A stretch of DNA of 64,000 nt. It comes from Streptomyces xanthophaeus. Its GTDB lineage: Bacteria; Actinomycetota; Actinomycetes; Streptomycetales; Streptomycetaceae. Both the position numbers and the translations under genes were made by a program. The stretch covers positions 496,001-560,000 of the forward strand of contig NZ_KL647132.1 of the NCBI RefSeq assembly GCF_000725805.1. Reading direction: 5' to 3'. Positions 33,573 through 42,456 of the stretch are shown here, piece after piece. The number at the start of each line of letters is the position of its first letter. The stretch's first letter is position 1. Below the pieces are notes generated by a model that was not told where the DNA came from, did no database searches, and was given only the letters and a program-made list of their open reading frames with translations.

Positions 33573-34430
33573 ATGTCCGGTCAGTCGCTGCTCGTACCAG
33601 GCGAGCTCTCTCCCGCCCGTTCCGTTCCCGGAAACATCCGCCGGCCCGAGTACGTGGGCAAGCCCGCGCCCACTCCCTACACCGGTCCGGAGGTGCAGTC
33701 GGCGGAGACCATCGAAGCCATGCGCATCGCCGGCCGGATCGCCGCCCAGGCGATGGAAGAGGCCGCCAAGCTCATCGCCCCGGGGGTGACCACCGACGAG
33801 CTGGACCGGGTCGCCCACGACTACATGTGCGACCACGGCGCCTACCCGTCGACGCTGGGCTACCGGGGGTTCCCCAAGTCCCTGTGCTCCTCGGTCAACG
33901 AGGTCATCTGTCACGGCATCCCCGACTCGACCGTCCTGCGCGACGGCGACATCGTGAACCTCGACGTGACCGCGTACATCGGCGGGGTCCACGGTGACAA
34001 CAACGCCACCTACCTGTGCGGGGAGGTGGACGAGGAGTCGCGGCTGCTGGTGGAGCGCACCCGTGAGGCGCTGAACCGGGCGATCAAGGCGGTCAGGCCG
34101 GGCCGTCAGATCAACATCATCGGCCGGGTCATCGAGTCGTACGCGAAGCGTTTCGGCTACGGCGTGGTCCGGGACTTCACCGGGCACGGCATCAATTCGT
34201 CCTTCCACTCCGGCCTGATCGTCCCGCACTACGACAGCCCGCACGCGACCACGGTCATCGAGCCCGGGATGACCTTCACCATCGAGCCGATGCTGACCCT
34301 GGGCACCCACGAGTACGACATGTGGGCGGACGGCTGGACGGTCGTCACGAAGGACCGCAAGCGCACGGCGCAGTTCGAGCACACGCTGGTGGTGACCGAC
34401 AGCGGGGCGGAGATCCTGACCCTGCCGTAG
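33573..34430 (+). CDS. map: type I methionine aminopeptidase
   Basis: Removes the initiator methionine from nascent proteins. 285 residues of pita-bread fold: substrate-binding CHGIPD (His near 114), metal ligands [17 protein letters not shown] (two Asp), [10 protein letters not shown] (His), FTIEPML (Glu) and [10 protein letters not shown] (Glu). All five metal ligands are present. The N-terminal 45 residues (with [12 protein letters not shown]) are the extension typical of actinobacterial MetAPs that may contact the ribosome. Streptomyces often have more than one copy. Confidence 0.92.
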   Translation: MSGQSLLVPGELSPARSVPGNIRRPEYVGKPAPTPYTGPEVQSAETIEAMRIAGRIAAQAMEEAAKLIAPGVTTDELDRVAHDYMCDHGAYPSTLGYRGFPKSLCSSVNEVICHGIPDSTVLRDGDIVNLDVTAYIGGVHGDNNATYLCGEVDEESRLLVERTREALNRAIKAVRPGRQINIIGRVIESYAKRFGYGVVRDFTGHGINSSFHSGLIVPHYDSPHATTVIEPGMTFTIEPMLTLGTHEYDMWADGWTVVTKDRKRTAQFEHTLVVTDSGAEILTLP

Positions 34431-34482
34431 CCGTCGCCGGAGCACGGCGGGAATTTTTTACCGACAGGACGTCGGGAACACA

Positions 34483-34511
34483 TTGACTTAGGTATGCCTA
34501 AGTAGGAGGAT
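34483..34511 (+). promoter_or_regulatory. iron-box promoter of haem oxygenase gene
   Basis: TTGACT (34483-34488), 17-bp spacer, GAGGAT (34506-34511). The spacer contains an inverted repeat ACTTAGG-TATG-CCTAAGT (34486-34503) matching half-sites of the DmdR/IdeR/DtxR iron box. Repressor bound here would block RNA polymerase, so the gene should be induced when iron is low. Confidence 0.75.
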
Positions 34512-34564
34512 CGGGTGTGGCGGCGGTGCTGCCACGCCTGTTTCCTCTTCTTCGGAGGTCCCCC

Positions 34565-35212
34565 TTGGACGCCTTCTCTACGGTCATCCGCGTCGCGTCG
34601 CACGAGCAGCACACCGAGGCCGAGACGTCGACCTTCATGAGTGACCTGCTCGGCGGGCGCCTCGGCGTGGACGCCTACACGCGCTACACCGAACAGCTGT
34701 GGTTCGTGTACCGGGCCCTGGAGGACGCGGCCGAGTCCCTCAAGGACGACCCGGTGGCCGGCCCCTTCATCCAGCCGGAGCTGATGCGCGTCGCGGAGAT
34801 CGAGCGCGACCTCGGACACCTGCTGGGACCGTCCTGGCGCGACGCGGTGGTGGCGCTGCCCGCGACCGAGGCCTACGCCGCCCGCGTGGCGCGGTGCGCG
34901 GCCGAGTGGCCCGGCGGGTACGTGGCCCACCACTACACCCGCTACCTGGGCGACCTCTCCGGCGGCCAGATCATCCGGGACAAGGCCGAGCGCACCTGGG
35001 GCTTCGAGCGCAAGGGCGACGGGGTCCGCTTCTACGTCTTCGCCGACATCTCCAACCCCGCGGCCTTCAAGCGGACCTACCGCGAGCTGCTGGACGCGAT
35101 CGCCGCGGACGACCTGGAGAAGCAGCGCATCATCGACGAGTGCAAGCGCGCCTTCGACTTCAACGGTGCGGTCTTCCGCGAGCTGGGCGAGCAGTTCCCG
35201 CTCAGCGCCTGA
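34565..35212 (+). CDS. hmuO: haem oxygenase (biliverdin-producing)
   Basis: Opens haem to biliverdin, CO and Fe2+, releasing iron from imported haem. 215 residues: proximal His in HEQHTEAETSTFMSDLL (His16), the Gly-rich distal helix YLGDLSGGQIIRD and FYVFADISN. The TTG at 34565 follows GGAGG by 7 bases; an in-frame GTG at 34517 also follows AGGAGG, but those bases overlap the predicted -10 box and would lie upstream of the mRNA start, so TTG is preferred. It opens the haem/iron block that runs to 45.9 kb. Confidence 0.9.
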   Translation: MDAFSTVIRVASHEQHTEAETSTFMSDLLGGRLGVDAYTRYTEQLWFVYRALEDAAESLKDDPVAGPFIQPELMRVAEIERDLGHLLGPSWRDAVVALPATEAYAARVARCAAEWPGGYVAHHYTRYLGDLSGGQIIRDKAERTWGFERKGDGVRFYVFADISNPAAFKRTYRELLDAIAADDLEKQRIIDECKRAFDFNGAVFRELGEQFPLSA

Positions 35213-35248
35213 TCGTTTCTCCTTTTGGATCCACGGCCGCGGGGCGCC

Positions 35249-35911
35249 CTAGGAGCGGGCCGCCGGGGCGAACCTGACCCGGCCGCCCACCTCGACCGTG
35301 CCGTCGGGGCCCGGGGCGGTGAGGATCTGGGAGCCCTTGCCCTGGGTGATGTTCAGGGCGCGGTTCAGCTGCGCCGTGAGCAGGATCGCCGCCGAACCGG
35401 TGGCCTCGTCCTCGACGACCGCCCGGTCGGGGCGGCGCGGGAAGCCGCGGGCCCGTACCCGGCCCGCGGCCTCGTCCTCCCAGGCCCAGGCGTACAGCCA
35501 GCCCTCGCCGGGGGGCGGGGCGGGCAGCGCCTCGACCTCGGCAGGACTCGCGTACTGCTCGGTGCGCTTGCCCTCGACCCACTCGGCGCGGGCCGTGATC
35601 CAGGTGAACTCCCCGTCGTCGCGCGCCCATACGGACCCGGCCGGGGGCAGGAGCTCCTCTATGTCCAGCAACCACGCGACCCCGACCAGCGGATGTCCTG
35701 CGAAGGCCATCTGCGTGCCGGGGGTGCGGATGTCGACGACCCCGCGCTCGGGGTCGTCGACGAACACCGTCTCGCTGTAGCCGAGTTCGGCGGCCAGCTG
35801 CTGCCGGGACGCGTCGTCCGGGCAGGTCCGGCCGTCGCGGACGACACCGAGGAGGTTGCCGTACCGGCCGTCACCCGCGCAGAAGACCTTGAGGACGTCT
35901 AGATCGTTCAC
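35249..35911 (-). CDS. PhzF-family isomerase/epimerase-like protein
   Basis: 220 residues. PhzF motifs: VFCAGDGRYGNLLGVV near residue 9, ELGYSETVFVDD (catalytic Glu near 47), and EDEATGSAAILLTAQL at the second domain. It is shorter than the usual 260-300 residues. PhzF proteins isomerise dihydro-hydroxyanthranilate or related compounds; most homologues have unknown substrates. It follows the HtaA gene by 32 bases on the same strand, so it may be co-transcribed with the haem-binding proteins. GTG start; no clear Shine-Dalgarno. Confidence 0.75.
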   Translation of the reverse strand: MNDLDVLKVFCAGDGRYGNLLGVVRDGRTCPDDASRQQLAAELGYSETVFVDDPERGVVDIRTPGTQMAFAGHPLVGVAWLLDIEELLPPAGSVWARDDGEFTWITARAEWVEGKRTEQYASPAEVEALPAPPPGEGWLYAWAWEDEAAGRVRARGFPRRPDRAVVEDEATGSAAILLTAQLNRALNITQGKGSQILTAPGPDGTVEVGGRVRFAPAARS

Positions 35912-35943
35912 GCGGGAATTGAAGCACGCCCGGCAGCACGGCT

Positions 35944-37443
35944 TCAGAGCTGGGCAGTACGGCGCCTGCGCGCGAGGAACACCGCGCCCCCACCGGCCGC
36001 GACCACCGCGCCGGAGATGCCGAGCAGGGCGGCGGCCGGGATCTCGGCGCCGGTGGCGGCGAGGTTGCCGCCGACCGAGCCGCCGGCCGAACCGCCCACG
36101 GAGCCGCCCACGGAACCGCCGGCGGAACCCCCGCCCGCGGCGCCGCCCGTACCGCCGGTGGTGCCGCCGGCGGCCGGGAGGGTGACGTCCTTGTCCACGG
36201 CCACCGAGAAGGAGACCGGGTCGATCGCGTCGCCCGCCTTGTACATGGAGCCGGCGGCATCGTTGGCGAAGGCCGCCGCGCCCTGCTCCGTGAAGACGGC
36301 CGGGACCGCATGGAGGGCCAGCAGGCCGCCCTTGGTCTTGTAGTCGGTCTTCGACAGGTCGAGCGTCGCGAAGGGGACGGCCGTCTTGCTGCCGGAGGCG
36401 TTCTTGACGTCCACGTAGAGGGTGCCGGCCTTGCCGGAGGCCTCGACCCGCGGGTTGGCGAAGCTCATGTCGATGCCGTGGGCCGCGTACTGGAAGCGCA
36501 GGACGCCCTCGAACGAGACGTTCAGCTTCTGCTTGGCGGCATCGAGCTCGCCCTTGGCGAGCGCGAAGTCGTAGAGGTCGCCGTTCTTGACGGCCCCGCC
36601 GCCCGGGGTGACCGAGCCCGCGCCCAGCACGTACGTGCGGAAGGACTCCTTGACACCCCAGGTCAGGTTGGCCTTGAGGACCTTCTGCGGGCCGCCGGCC
36701 GGGGCGCTCGGGGCCGCAGTGGTCCTGGTCGCCGTCGGGGTCGCGGTCGCGGTCGGTACGGGCTCGGTCGGGGTCGCGCTCGGCGTGGGCTTGGTCGGCG
36801 TCGGGCTCGGGCTCGGCGATGCGGGCTTCTCGAACTCCAGCTTCGCGGTGAGGGGATCGCCGGTCAGGCCCGCGTACGTGTCGGAGCCGAGCGCGGTGCC
36901 TGCCTGCGCGGTGAGATTCGTCTCCAGCCTTTCCATCGCCTGGCCGGCGAAGGCGATGTCCGCGAACGGGACGTCCTGCTGCGTGGCCCCGGCCTTGGTG
37001 ACGTCGGCGGTCAGCTTCTTGGTGCCGGTGTCGATGCGGAAGTCCGAGAGCTTCACCTCGAATCCGTGGCCGGTCGGCGGGGCGGGCGAGGAGAAGGTGA
37101 CGCTGCCCTTGAACGCGGCCTTCACCACGTGGCCGCCCGCCGGGTCGTACTGGCCGGTGGCCTCGCCGAACTGCAGGCTGCCGTCCGCGTTGACCTTCGC
37201 TCCCTCGGCCACGGTGATGGTGCCCTTGGCCATGCCCGTCACGTAGGCGCGGTACCGGGCGATCACACCCCAGTCGAGGGTGCCGCCGACGACGTTGACC
37301 GGCGCGGTCGGGGCGCCGCCGGCCTGCGGGGCGGCAACGGGGCTTCCCGCGGCCGTGGCGGGCAGGACGAGGGCGGTGGTGCCGAGGGCGGCGGCCGTGA
37401 GGACGGCTGCGGCGAGGGCGATCGGGCGTCGGGGGGACGACAT
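35944..37443 (-). CDS. cell-wall HtaA-domain haem-binding protein with LAXTG sortase signal
   Basis: 499 residues. Signal peptide (6-32), two HtaA domains (about 48-185 and 238-400) each beginning with a W-G-V strand (LDWGVIARYRAYVTG; LTWGVKESFRTYVLG), separated by a Pro/Thr/Ser linker. HtaA domains bind haem through a conserved Tyr/His pair at the surface. The C-terminus is a sorting signal: Gly/Ser-rich spacer, LAATG (461-465), a hydrophobic segment and RRRR. LAXTG is the motif of class E sortases in Streptomyces, so the protein should be linked to peptidoglycan. AGGAG precedes the ATG. Probably in an operon with the HtaA gene upstream. Confidence 0.88.
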   Translation of the reverse strand: MSSPRRPIALAAAVLTAAALGTTALVLPATAAGSPVAAPQAGGAPTAPVNVVGGTLDWGVIARYRAYVTGMAKGTITVAEGAKVNADGSLQFGEATGQYDPAGGHVVKAAFKGSVTFSSPAPPTGHGFEVKLSDFRIDTGTKKLTADVTKAGATQQDVPFADIAFAGQAMERLETNLTAQAGTALGSDTYAGLTGDPLTAKLEFEKPASPSPSPTPTKPTPSATPTEPVPTATATPTATRTTAAPSAPAGGPQKVLKANLTWGVKESFRTYVLGAGSVTPGGGAVKNGDLYDFALAKGELDAAKQKLNVSFEGVLRFQYAAHGIDMSFANPRVEASGKAGTLYVDVKNASGSKTAVPFATLDLSKTDYKTKGGLLALHAVPAVFTEQGAAAFANDAAGSMYKAGDAIDPVSFSVAVDKDVTLPAAGGTTGGTGGAAGGGSAGGSVGGSVGGSAGGSVGGNLAATGAEIPAAALLGISGAVVAAGGGAVFLARRRRTAQL

Positions 37444-37525
37444 GGCGGGCACTCCTGAAGGAACAGGTACGGGGGACGGGGGTGGCGCCGGGTGCCGTCG
37501 GCCGGACGGGACCACGACAGCGGGG

Positions 37526-38995
37526 CTAGGGGGTGTCGGTGGGAGCGGCACCGGTGCGGGTGCCGGTGCCGGCTTCGGCATCGCCGCCGCCACCGGGCGT
37601 CGCCGCGGCGGCCGTACGGCGCCTGCGGACCGCGAGGAAGGCGGCGCCCGCGACCAGGACCAGCAGGGCCACGGCCAGGGCGACGTACAGCCCGGTGGAC
37701 GAGGACTCTTCGGCCTTCGCTGCGGGCGAGGCGGCGGCGGACGGCGCGGAGGAGGGCTCGGGCGCGGGGGACGCCGTGGAACCGAGGTCGGGCAGGGCGG
37801 GCAGCTTCGCCGAGGCGTCGAGGGCGACCGCCAGGGTGACGGGGTCCATCTCGGTGCCCGCCTTGTACATGGAGTTGAAGGCCTGGGAGCCGCCCTCGGT
37901 CAGGGTGGCCGGGGCCTCGGTCAGGGTGGCGAGGCCGCCCTCCGCCTTCAGCCCCTTGGCGTCGAACTCGACCAGCGCGACGGCGTTCTTCGTCTGGCCG
38001 CCCGTGGTGACGTCGGCGGACAGGACTCCCTTGCCGTTCTCCACCTTGACGCTCAGCTTGCCGAGCGTCAGGTCCAGGTGGGCGCCGGTGAACTGGACGG
38101 CCCCGGCGAAGGCCGCCTCCAGCGTGCCCTTCTGACCGTCGTACGCACCCTTGCCCTGCGGGAAGCGGAACAGCGCACCCCCGTCCAGGGCGCCTTCGGT
38201 CAGGACCCACTTGCCCTGGCCGATGGAACCGGTGACGTACTCACGGAAGGTGCGGCGTACGCCCCAGTCGACGGCGGCGTCGGTGAAGGCGCCCGCCGGC
38301 TGCGGGGTCGCTTCGCCCGGGGCCGGGGAAGCCGGGGGCTGCGCGGACTGCGAGGGCTGGGCGCTGCCCGCCGGGGCGACGACGTCGGCGGAGAGCGAGA
38401 GCGGGTCGAGCGGTGCACCCGCCGCGTAGTAGCCCGCGAAGGCCTTGGCGCCCTGGTCGGTGAGGGTGACCGGGACGTTGGAGAGGGCGATCGGGGTGGC
38501 GCCGCCCTTCATGTTGATGCCGCCGAGGTTCAGGGCGGCAAAGGGCACCTGGGACTGGCTGGTGACCTGGCCGGTGTCCTTGGCCTTGCTGGAGACGTCC
38601 ACGTAGAGGGTGCCGCGGCCACCGGAGATCTTGACGGTCGGCCGGCTGACGGTCATGTCCAGCTCGTACGCGCCGTCGGGCTTCTGGTGGCCCTGGAAGC
38701 TCACGCCGCCGGTGAAGGACGCGTTGAACTCGCCGCTGTCGGGATCGTACGAACCGGCCGCCGAGTGGAAGCGGAACAGGCTGCCGCCCGCGGTGGCGGC
38801 GCCGTTCTTCAGCTTGAAAGAACCTTTCGCGATGGGTCCGGTGACATAACTCTGGAAGGACGATTTGATACCCCAGTCCAGCCGCCCGCCCTGCACGGTG
38901 CGGCCCGCCGCCTGGGCGGCAGTGGCCGGGAGCAGCACTCCCAGCAGGGCCGCCAGCAGAGCGACTGCCAGCGTGCGGGCAGGTCTTGCGGACAT
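37526..38995 (-). CDS. membrane-anchored HtaA-domain haem-binding protein
   Basis: 489 residues. Signal peptide (8-30), two HtaA domains (about 34-205 and 240-395; LDWGIKSSFQSYVTG and VDWGVRRTFREYVTG), a Pro/Ala-rich spacer and one C-terminal transmembrane helix followed by RRRR, with no LAXTG. It should stay in the membrane and could pass haem from the wall-linked HtaA protein to the HmuT lipoprotein, as in the Corynebacterium HtaA/HtaB relay. An iron box lies 26 bases before the ATG, shared with the divergent hmuTUV genes. Confidence 0.88.
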   Translation of the reverse strand: MSARPARTLAVALLAALLGVLLPATAAQAAGRTVQGGRLDWGIKSSFQSYVTGPIAKGSFKLKNGAATAGGSLFRFHSAAGSYDPDSGEFNASFTGGVSFQGHQKPDGAYELDMTVSRPTVKISGGRGTLYVDVSSKAKDTGQVTSQSQVPFAALNLGGINMKGGATPIALSNVPVTLTDQGAKAFAGYYAAGAPLDPLSLSADVVAPAGSAQPSQSAQPPASPAPGEATPQPAGAFTDAAVDWGVRRTFREYVTGSIGQGKWVLTEGALDGGALFRFPQGKGAYDGQKGTLEAAFAGAVQFTGAHLDLTLGKLSVKVENGKGVLSADVTTGGQTKNAVALVEFDAKGLKAEGGLATLTEAPATLTEGGSQAFNSMYKAGTEMDPVTLAVALDASAKLPALPDLGSTASPAPEPSSAPSAAASPAAKAEESSSTGLYVALAVALLVLVAGAAFLAVRRRRTAAAATPGGGGDAEAGTGTRTGAAPTDTP

Positions 38996-39020
38996 GAATG
39001 TCCCTCCAGGGCCTAGCGAG

Positions 39021-39039
39021 TAAGGTGAGGCTAACCTAA
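39021..39039. promoter_or_regulatory. iron box in htaA-hmuT divergent promoter region
   Basis: TAAGGTGAGGCTAACCTAA matches the 19-bp DmdR/IdeR consensus TTAGGTTAGGCTAACCTAA at 17 positions. It lies between the divergent HtaA and HmuT genes and can control both in response to ferrous iron. Confidence 0.88.
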
Positions 39040-39113
39040 ACTACTGTTGGCCGTGATCGGAACCCCTCGGCCGCCCCCGCCTTCATCCGTCGGACGACCA
39101 GGACGGTGCCTTC

Positions 39114-40136
39114 GTGCCTACGCCCGCCGCCCCATCCCGCTTCCCCCGCACCGGCCTTGCCCTGACCGTCCTGGTCGCCCTGGCACTGACCGTGACGGGC
39201 TGCGGGAGTACGGCCACGCCCGCGGGCAAGCCCGCCCATGCCGCCTCGGCCCCGGACCGGGTGGAACCGCTCGAACCCGCGCCCTCCCCCGTACTGCCCG
39301 TCACCGTCGCCTCGGACGACGGCACTCCGGTCACCGTCGGCTCCGCGGACCGGGTGGTCCCGCTGACCGGCAGCCTCAACGAGATCGTCCACACCCTCGG
39401 CCTCGGCCGGCAGGTGGTCGCGCGGGACATCACGGCCACCTTCGAACAGGCCGCGCAGCTGCCCGTGGTGACACGTGGACACGACGTCTCCGCCGAGAGC
39501 GTGCTCTCGCTGCGCCCGACCCTGGTCCTGGCCGAGACCACCACCGGTCCCGCAGAAGCGATTCAGCAGATCCGTGACGCGGGCATCCCGGTCCTGGTCG
39601 TCTCCCCCGCCAAGACGCTGGAGGACGTACCGAAGCGGATCGCCGCGGTCGCCGCCTCGCTCGGCGTGAAGGAGGCCGGCGAGCAGCTGAACCGGCGCAC
39701 CGCCGACCGGATCGCCGCCGCCCGCAAGGACATTCCGGCCGCCACGGGCAAGAAGCCCCGGGTCGCCTTCCTCTACCTGCGCGGCACCGCCTCGGTCTAC
39801 CTGCTGGGCGGCTCGGACTCCGGCGCCGCCTCCCTGCTGGAGGCCGCGGGCGCGGTCGACACGGGCAAGGACTCCGGGCTCGGCAAGGACTTCACCCCCA
39901 TCACCAGCGAGGCCCTGGCCGCGGCCGCGCCCGACGCGATCCTCGTCATGTCCAAGGGCCTGGAGTCCGTGGGCGGGGTCGACGGGCTGGTCAGGATCCC
40001 GGGCGTCGCCCAGACCCCGGCCGGCATGGACCGGCGGGTGGTCAGCGTCGACGACGGCGTCCTGCTCAACTACGGCCCCCGCACGGACCAGGTCCTCACC
40101 TCCCTGATCACCCAGCTCTACGGCAAGGCCGCCTGA
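39114..40136 (+). CDS. hmuT: haem ABC transporter substrate-binding lipoprotein
   Basis: 340 residues. Lipoprotein signal with lipobox L-T-V-T-G-C (Cys at residue 30), then a class III periplasmic-binding fold: VPLTGSLNEIVHTLGLG, a long central helix and two domains. Binds haem at the membrane and delivers it to HmuU. GTG start. Upstream iron box, downstream permease after a 1-base gap. Siderophore binding is the main alternative, but the linked HtaA proteins and haem oxygenase favour haem. Confidence 0.9.
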   Translation: MPTPAAPSRFPRTGLALTVLVALALTVTGCGSTATPAGKPAHAASAPDRVEPLEPAPSPVLPVTVASDDGTPVTVGSADRVVPLTGSLNEIVHTLGLGRQVVARDITATFEQAAQLPVVTRGHDVSAESVLSLRPTLVLAETTTGPAEAIQQIRDAGIPVLVVSPAKTLEDVPKRIAAVAASLGVKEAGEQLNRRTADRIAAARKDIPAATGKKPRVAFLYLRGTASVYLLGGSDSGAASLLEAAGAVDTGKDSGLGKDFTPITSEALAAAAPDAILVMSKGLESVGGVDGLVRIPGVAQTPAGMDRRVVSVDDGVLLNYGPRTDQVLTSLITQLYGKAA

Positions 40137-40137
40137 C

Positions 40138-41412
40138 GTGACGCTCCCCTACGACCCCCCGCAGACCCCCGGGGCCCCGGACGGACCCCGCCCCGCGGAG
40201 ACCGGCCCCGCCGACGCCACGCCCTCGGCCGTGACCGCCGACGCCACGCCCGCAGTCGCGGGACCCGCCTCCGCCGCGTCCGCCCCGGCTTCCCCGCCCG
40301 CCGCCGCAACTGCCCCCGCCCCGCCCGCGGTCACCGCACCCGTCAGCGGCAAGCCGCGCCCCGGCAGGGCCGCCGGGCCCGCCGCCGGGCGCAGGGCCCT
40401 GTTCCTCACCCTCGCCCTGGGCGCCGCGCTGCTCCTCCTCGCCCTGCTCTCCGCGGGCATCGGCGCGTACCGCATCCCCACCGGCGACGTCCTCGCCTCC
40501 GTCCAGCACCGGCTGGGCCTCGGCGGGACCCCGCTCGACCGGGTCGGGGAGAGCGTGCTGTGGAACGTACGGCTGCCCCGGGTCGCGCTCGCCCTGCTCG
40601 TCGGCGCGAGCCTCGGCTGCGCGGGCGCACTGATGCAGGGCGTCTTCGGCAACCCGCTCGCCGAGCCCGGAGTCATCGGGATCTCGGCGGGCGCCGCGGT
40701 CGGGGCCGTCGCCGCCATCGGTCTGGGCCTCAGCTTCTTCGGCAACTGGACCGTCACCGCCTGCGCCTTCGTCGCGGGCCTGATCACCGTCACCGGCGTG
40801 TACCTGCTGTCGCGCAACGGCGGCCGGACCGAGGTCGTCACCCTCATCCTCACCGGCATCGCCGTGAACGCCTTCGCGGGCGCCCTGATCGGCCTCTTCA
40901 TCTTTTTCGCCGACAGCGGCCAGGTCAACCAGATCACCTTCTGGCAGCTCGGCTCCCTCGCCCAGGCCACCTGGCCCAAGGTGCTGGCCGTGCTCCCCTG
41001 CGCGATCGCCGGTCTGCTCGCCGCCCCCTTCTACGCCCGCAAGCTCGACCTGCTCTCGCTCGGCGAGCGGCCCGCCCGGCACCTCGGCGTCGACGTCGAA
41101 CGGCTGCGCCTGGCCCTCATCCTGATCGTCGCCCTGCTCACCGCGGCCGCCGTCGCCGTGGCCGGCATCATCACCTTCATCGGCCTGCTGGTCCCGCACC
41201 TGCTGCGGATGGCCAACGGCCCCGGCCACCGCTTCCTGGTGCCCGGCAGCGCCCTGGCCGGAGCCGTGGTCCTGGTCGCGGGCGACCTGGCCGCCCGTAC
41301 CCTCGCCCAGCCCGCCGAGCTGCCGCTCGGTGTGCTGACCGCCCTGATCGGCAGCCCGTTCTTCTTCTGGCTGCTGCGCCGCACCCGCCGCAAGCAAGGA
41401 GGCTGGGCATGA
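40138..41412 (+). CDS. hmuU: haem ABC transporter permease (FecCD family)
   Basis: 424 residues with a Pro/Ala-rich cytoplasmic N-terminus of about 80 residues, then nine or ten transmembrane helices. FecCD-type motifs: WNVRLPRVALALLVGASLG, ALMQGVFGNPLAEPGVIGIS and the cytoplasmic coupling segment ITFIGLLVPHLLR. GTG start one base after the hmuT stop. The long N-terminal extension is unusual against typical 340-residue HmuU/FecC proteins. Stop overlaps the hmuV ATG. Confidence 0.9.
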   Translation: MTLPYDPPQTPGAPDGPRPAETGPADATPSAVTADATPAVAGPASAASAPASPPAAATAPAPPAVTAPVSGKPRPGRAAGPAAGRRALFLTLALGAALLLLALLSAGIGAYRIPTGDVLASVQHRLGLGGTPLDRVGESVLWNVRLPRVALALLVGASLGCAGALMQGVFGNPLAEPGVIGISAGAAVGAVAAIGLGLSFFGNWTVTACAFVAGLITVTGVYLLSRNGGRTEVVTLILTGIAVNAFAGALIGLFIFFADSGQVNQITFWQLGSLAQATWPKVLAVLPCAIAGLLAAPFYARKLDLLSLGERPARHLGVDVERLRLALILIVALLTAAAVAVAGIITFIGLLVPHLLRMANGPGHRFLVPGSALAGAVVLVAGDLAARTLAQPAELPLGVLTALIGSPFFFWLLRRTRRKQGGWA

Positions 41413-42281
41413 CCGGCCGGCTGACCGGGCTCCTGTCCCGGAACAAGCGGGCCGTCCCGGCCCGGCCCGCCCCCGGCACGGCCTTCGCCGAGACCGTGGA
41501 CCTGCACGTCCGCCTCGGCGGGCGCGAGGTCCTCTCGGGCATCGGCCTGACCGCGCGCGCCGGGGAGGTGCTGGCCCTGGTCGGCCCGAACGGCGCGGGC
41601 AAGTCCACCCTCCTGGCCGCGCTCTGCGCCGACCTGCCGGCCGCCTCCGGCGAGGTCCGCATCGACGGCCGCGCGGTGACCGGCTGGAGCGCCCCGGAGC
41701 TGGCCCTGCGCCGCTCCGTACTCCCCCAGTCGGCCGCGCTGTCCTTCCCCTTCCCGGTGGAGGACGTCGTACGGATGGGCCGCGCGCCCTGGGCGGGCAC
41801 GGCCTTCGCCGACACCGACGAGGAGGCCGTGGCCGCAGCCATGGCCGCCACCGAGGTCACGGAGTTCGCCGCACGCCCCTTCTCCGCGCTGTCCGGCGGC
41901 GAGCGGGCCCGGGTCGCGCTGGCCCGCGTACTGGCCCAGCGGGCCCCGCTGCTGCTGCTCGACGAGCCCACGGCCGCGCTGGACCTGCGCCACCAGGAAC
42001 TCGTCCTGCGGATCTGCCGGGAGCGGGCCGCGGCCGGGGACGCGGTGGTGGTCGTCCTGCACGACCTGGGCCTGGCCGCCGCCTACGCGGACCGGGCGGC
42101 CGTCCTGCACGACGGGCGGATCGCGGCGGACGGCGCGCCGGCCGAGGTGTTCGAGGGCGGGCTCCTGAGCCGGGTCTACCGGCAGCCGGTGGAGGTCCTT
42201 CCGCACCCTCGGACCGGATCTCCGCTGGTGGTCCCGGTGCGCGGCGAGCTGCCCTCGGCCCCGGGCTTGACCCCCGCTTGA
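41409..42281 (+). CDS. hmuV: haem ABC transporter ATP-binding protein
   Basis: 290 residues. Walker A GPNGAGKST near residue 60, Q-loop LPQSAAL, signature LSGGERARVALARVLAQ, Walker B LLLLDEPTAALD, switch His in VVLHDLGLA. Energises haem import by HmuTU. ATGA overlap with hmuU. An 8-bp hairpin follows. Confidence 0.92.
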   Translation: MTGRLTGLLSRNKRAVPARPAPGTAFAETVDLHVRLGGREVLSGIGLTARAGEVLALVGPNGAGKSTLLAALCADLPAASGEVRIDGRAVTGWSAPELALRRSVLPQSAALSFPFPVEDVVRMGRAPWAGTAFADTDEEAVAAAMAATEVTEFAARPFSALSGGERARVALARVLAQRAPLLLLDEPTAALDLRHQELVLRICRERAAAGDAVVVVLHDLGLAAAYADRAAVLHDGRIAADGAPAEVFEGGLLSRVYRQPVEVLPHPRTGSPLVVPVRGELPSAPGLTPA

Positions 42282-42314
42282 CCTGGATTTGAGGGCCCCG
42301 TGGAAGCTCCGTGA

Positions 42315-42334
42315 CGGCCCCGTGTCCGGGGCCG
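42315..42334 (+). terminator. hairpin after hmuV
   Basis: 8-bp stem (42315-42322 with 42327-42334), 4-base loop, between hmuV and the efeO promoter. Weak on its own. Confidence 0.5.
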
Positions 42335-42372
42335 GAACATGAGAGCCGAATCACTCGACGAGGAGGTATGTC

Positions 42373-42406
42373 TGAGGTAAGCCTCGGTTAAGTTAGGTCC
42401 GCCTCA
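42373..42406 (+). promoter_or_regulatory. overlapping degenerate iron boxes upstream of efeO
   Basis: TGAGGTAAGCCTCGGTTAA (42373-42391) and TTAAGTTAGGTCCGCCTCA (42388-42406) match the iron-box consensus at about 12 and 13 of 19 positions and overlap by four bases. Tandem weak boxes are plausible for cooperative DmdR/IdeR binding. Confidence 0.6.
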
Positions 42407-42456
42407 CCGGCCTCCCCCTCGGGACGGCCCCTTCGTCCGATGCCCAGGAGCCCCCT

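Noticed and set aside
33573..34430. tRNA, rRNA or IS elements anywhere in the window
   Set aside because: No cloverleaf, rRNA core, transposase or terminal inverted repeats were seen; rnpB is the only structured RNA gene I can support.
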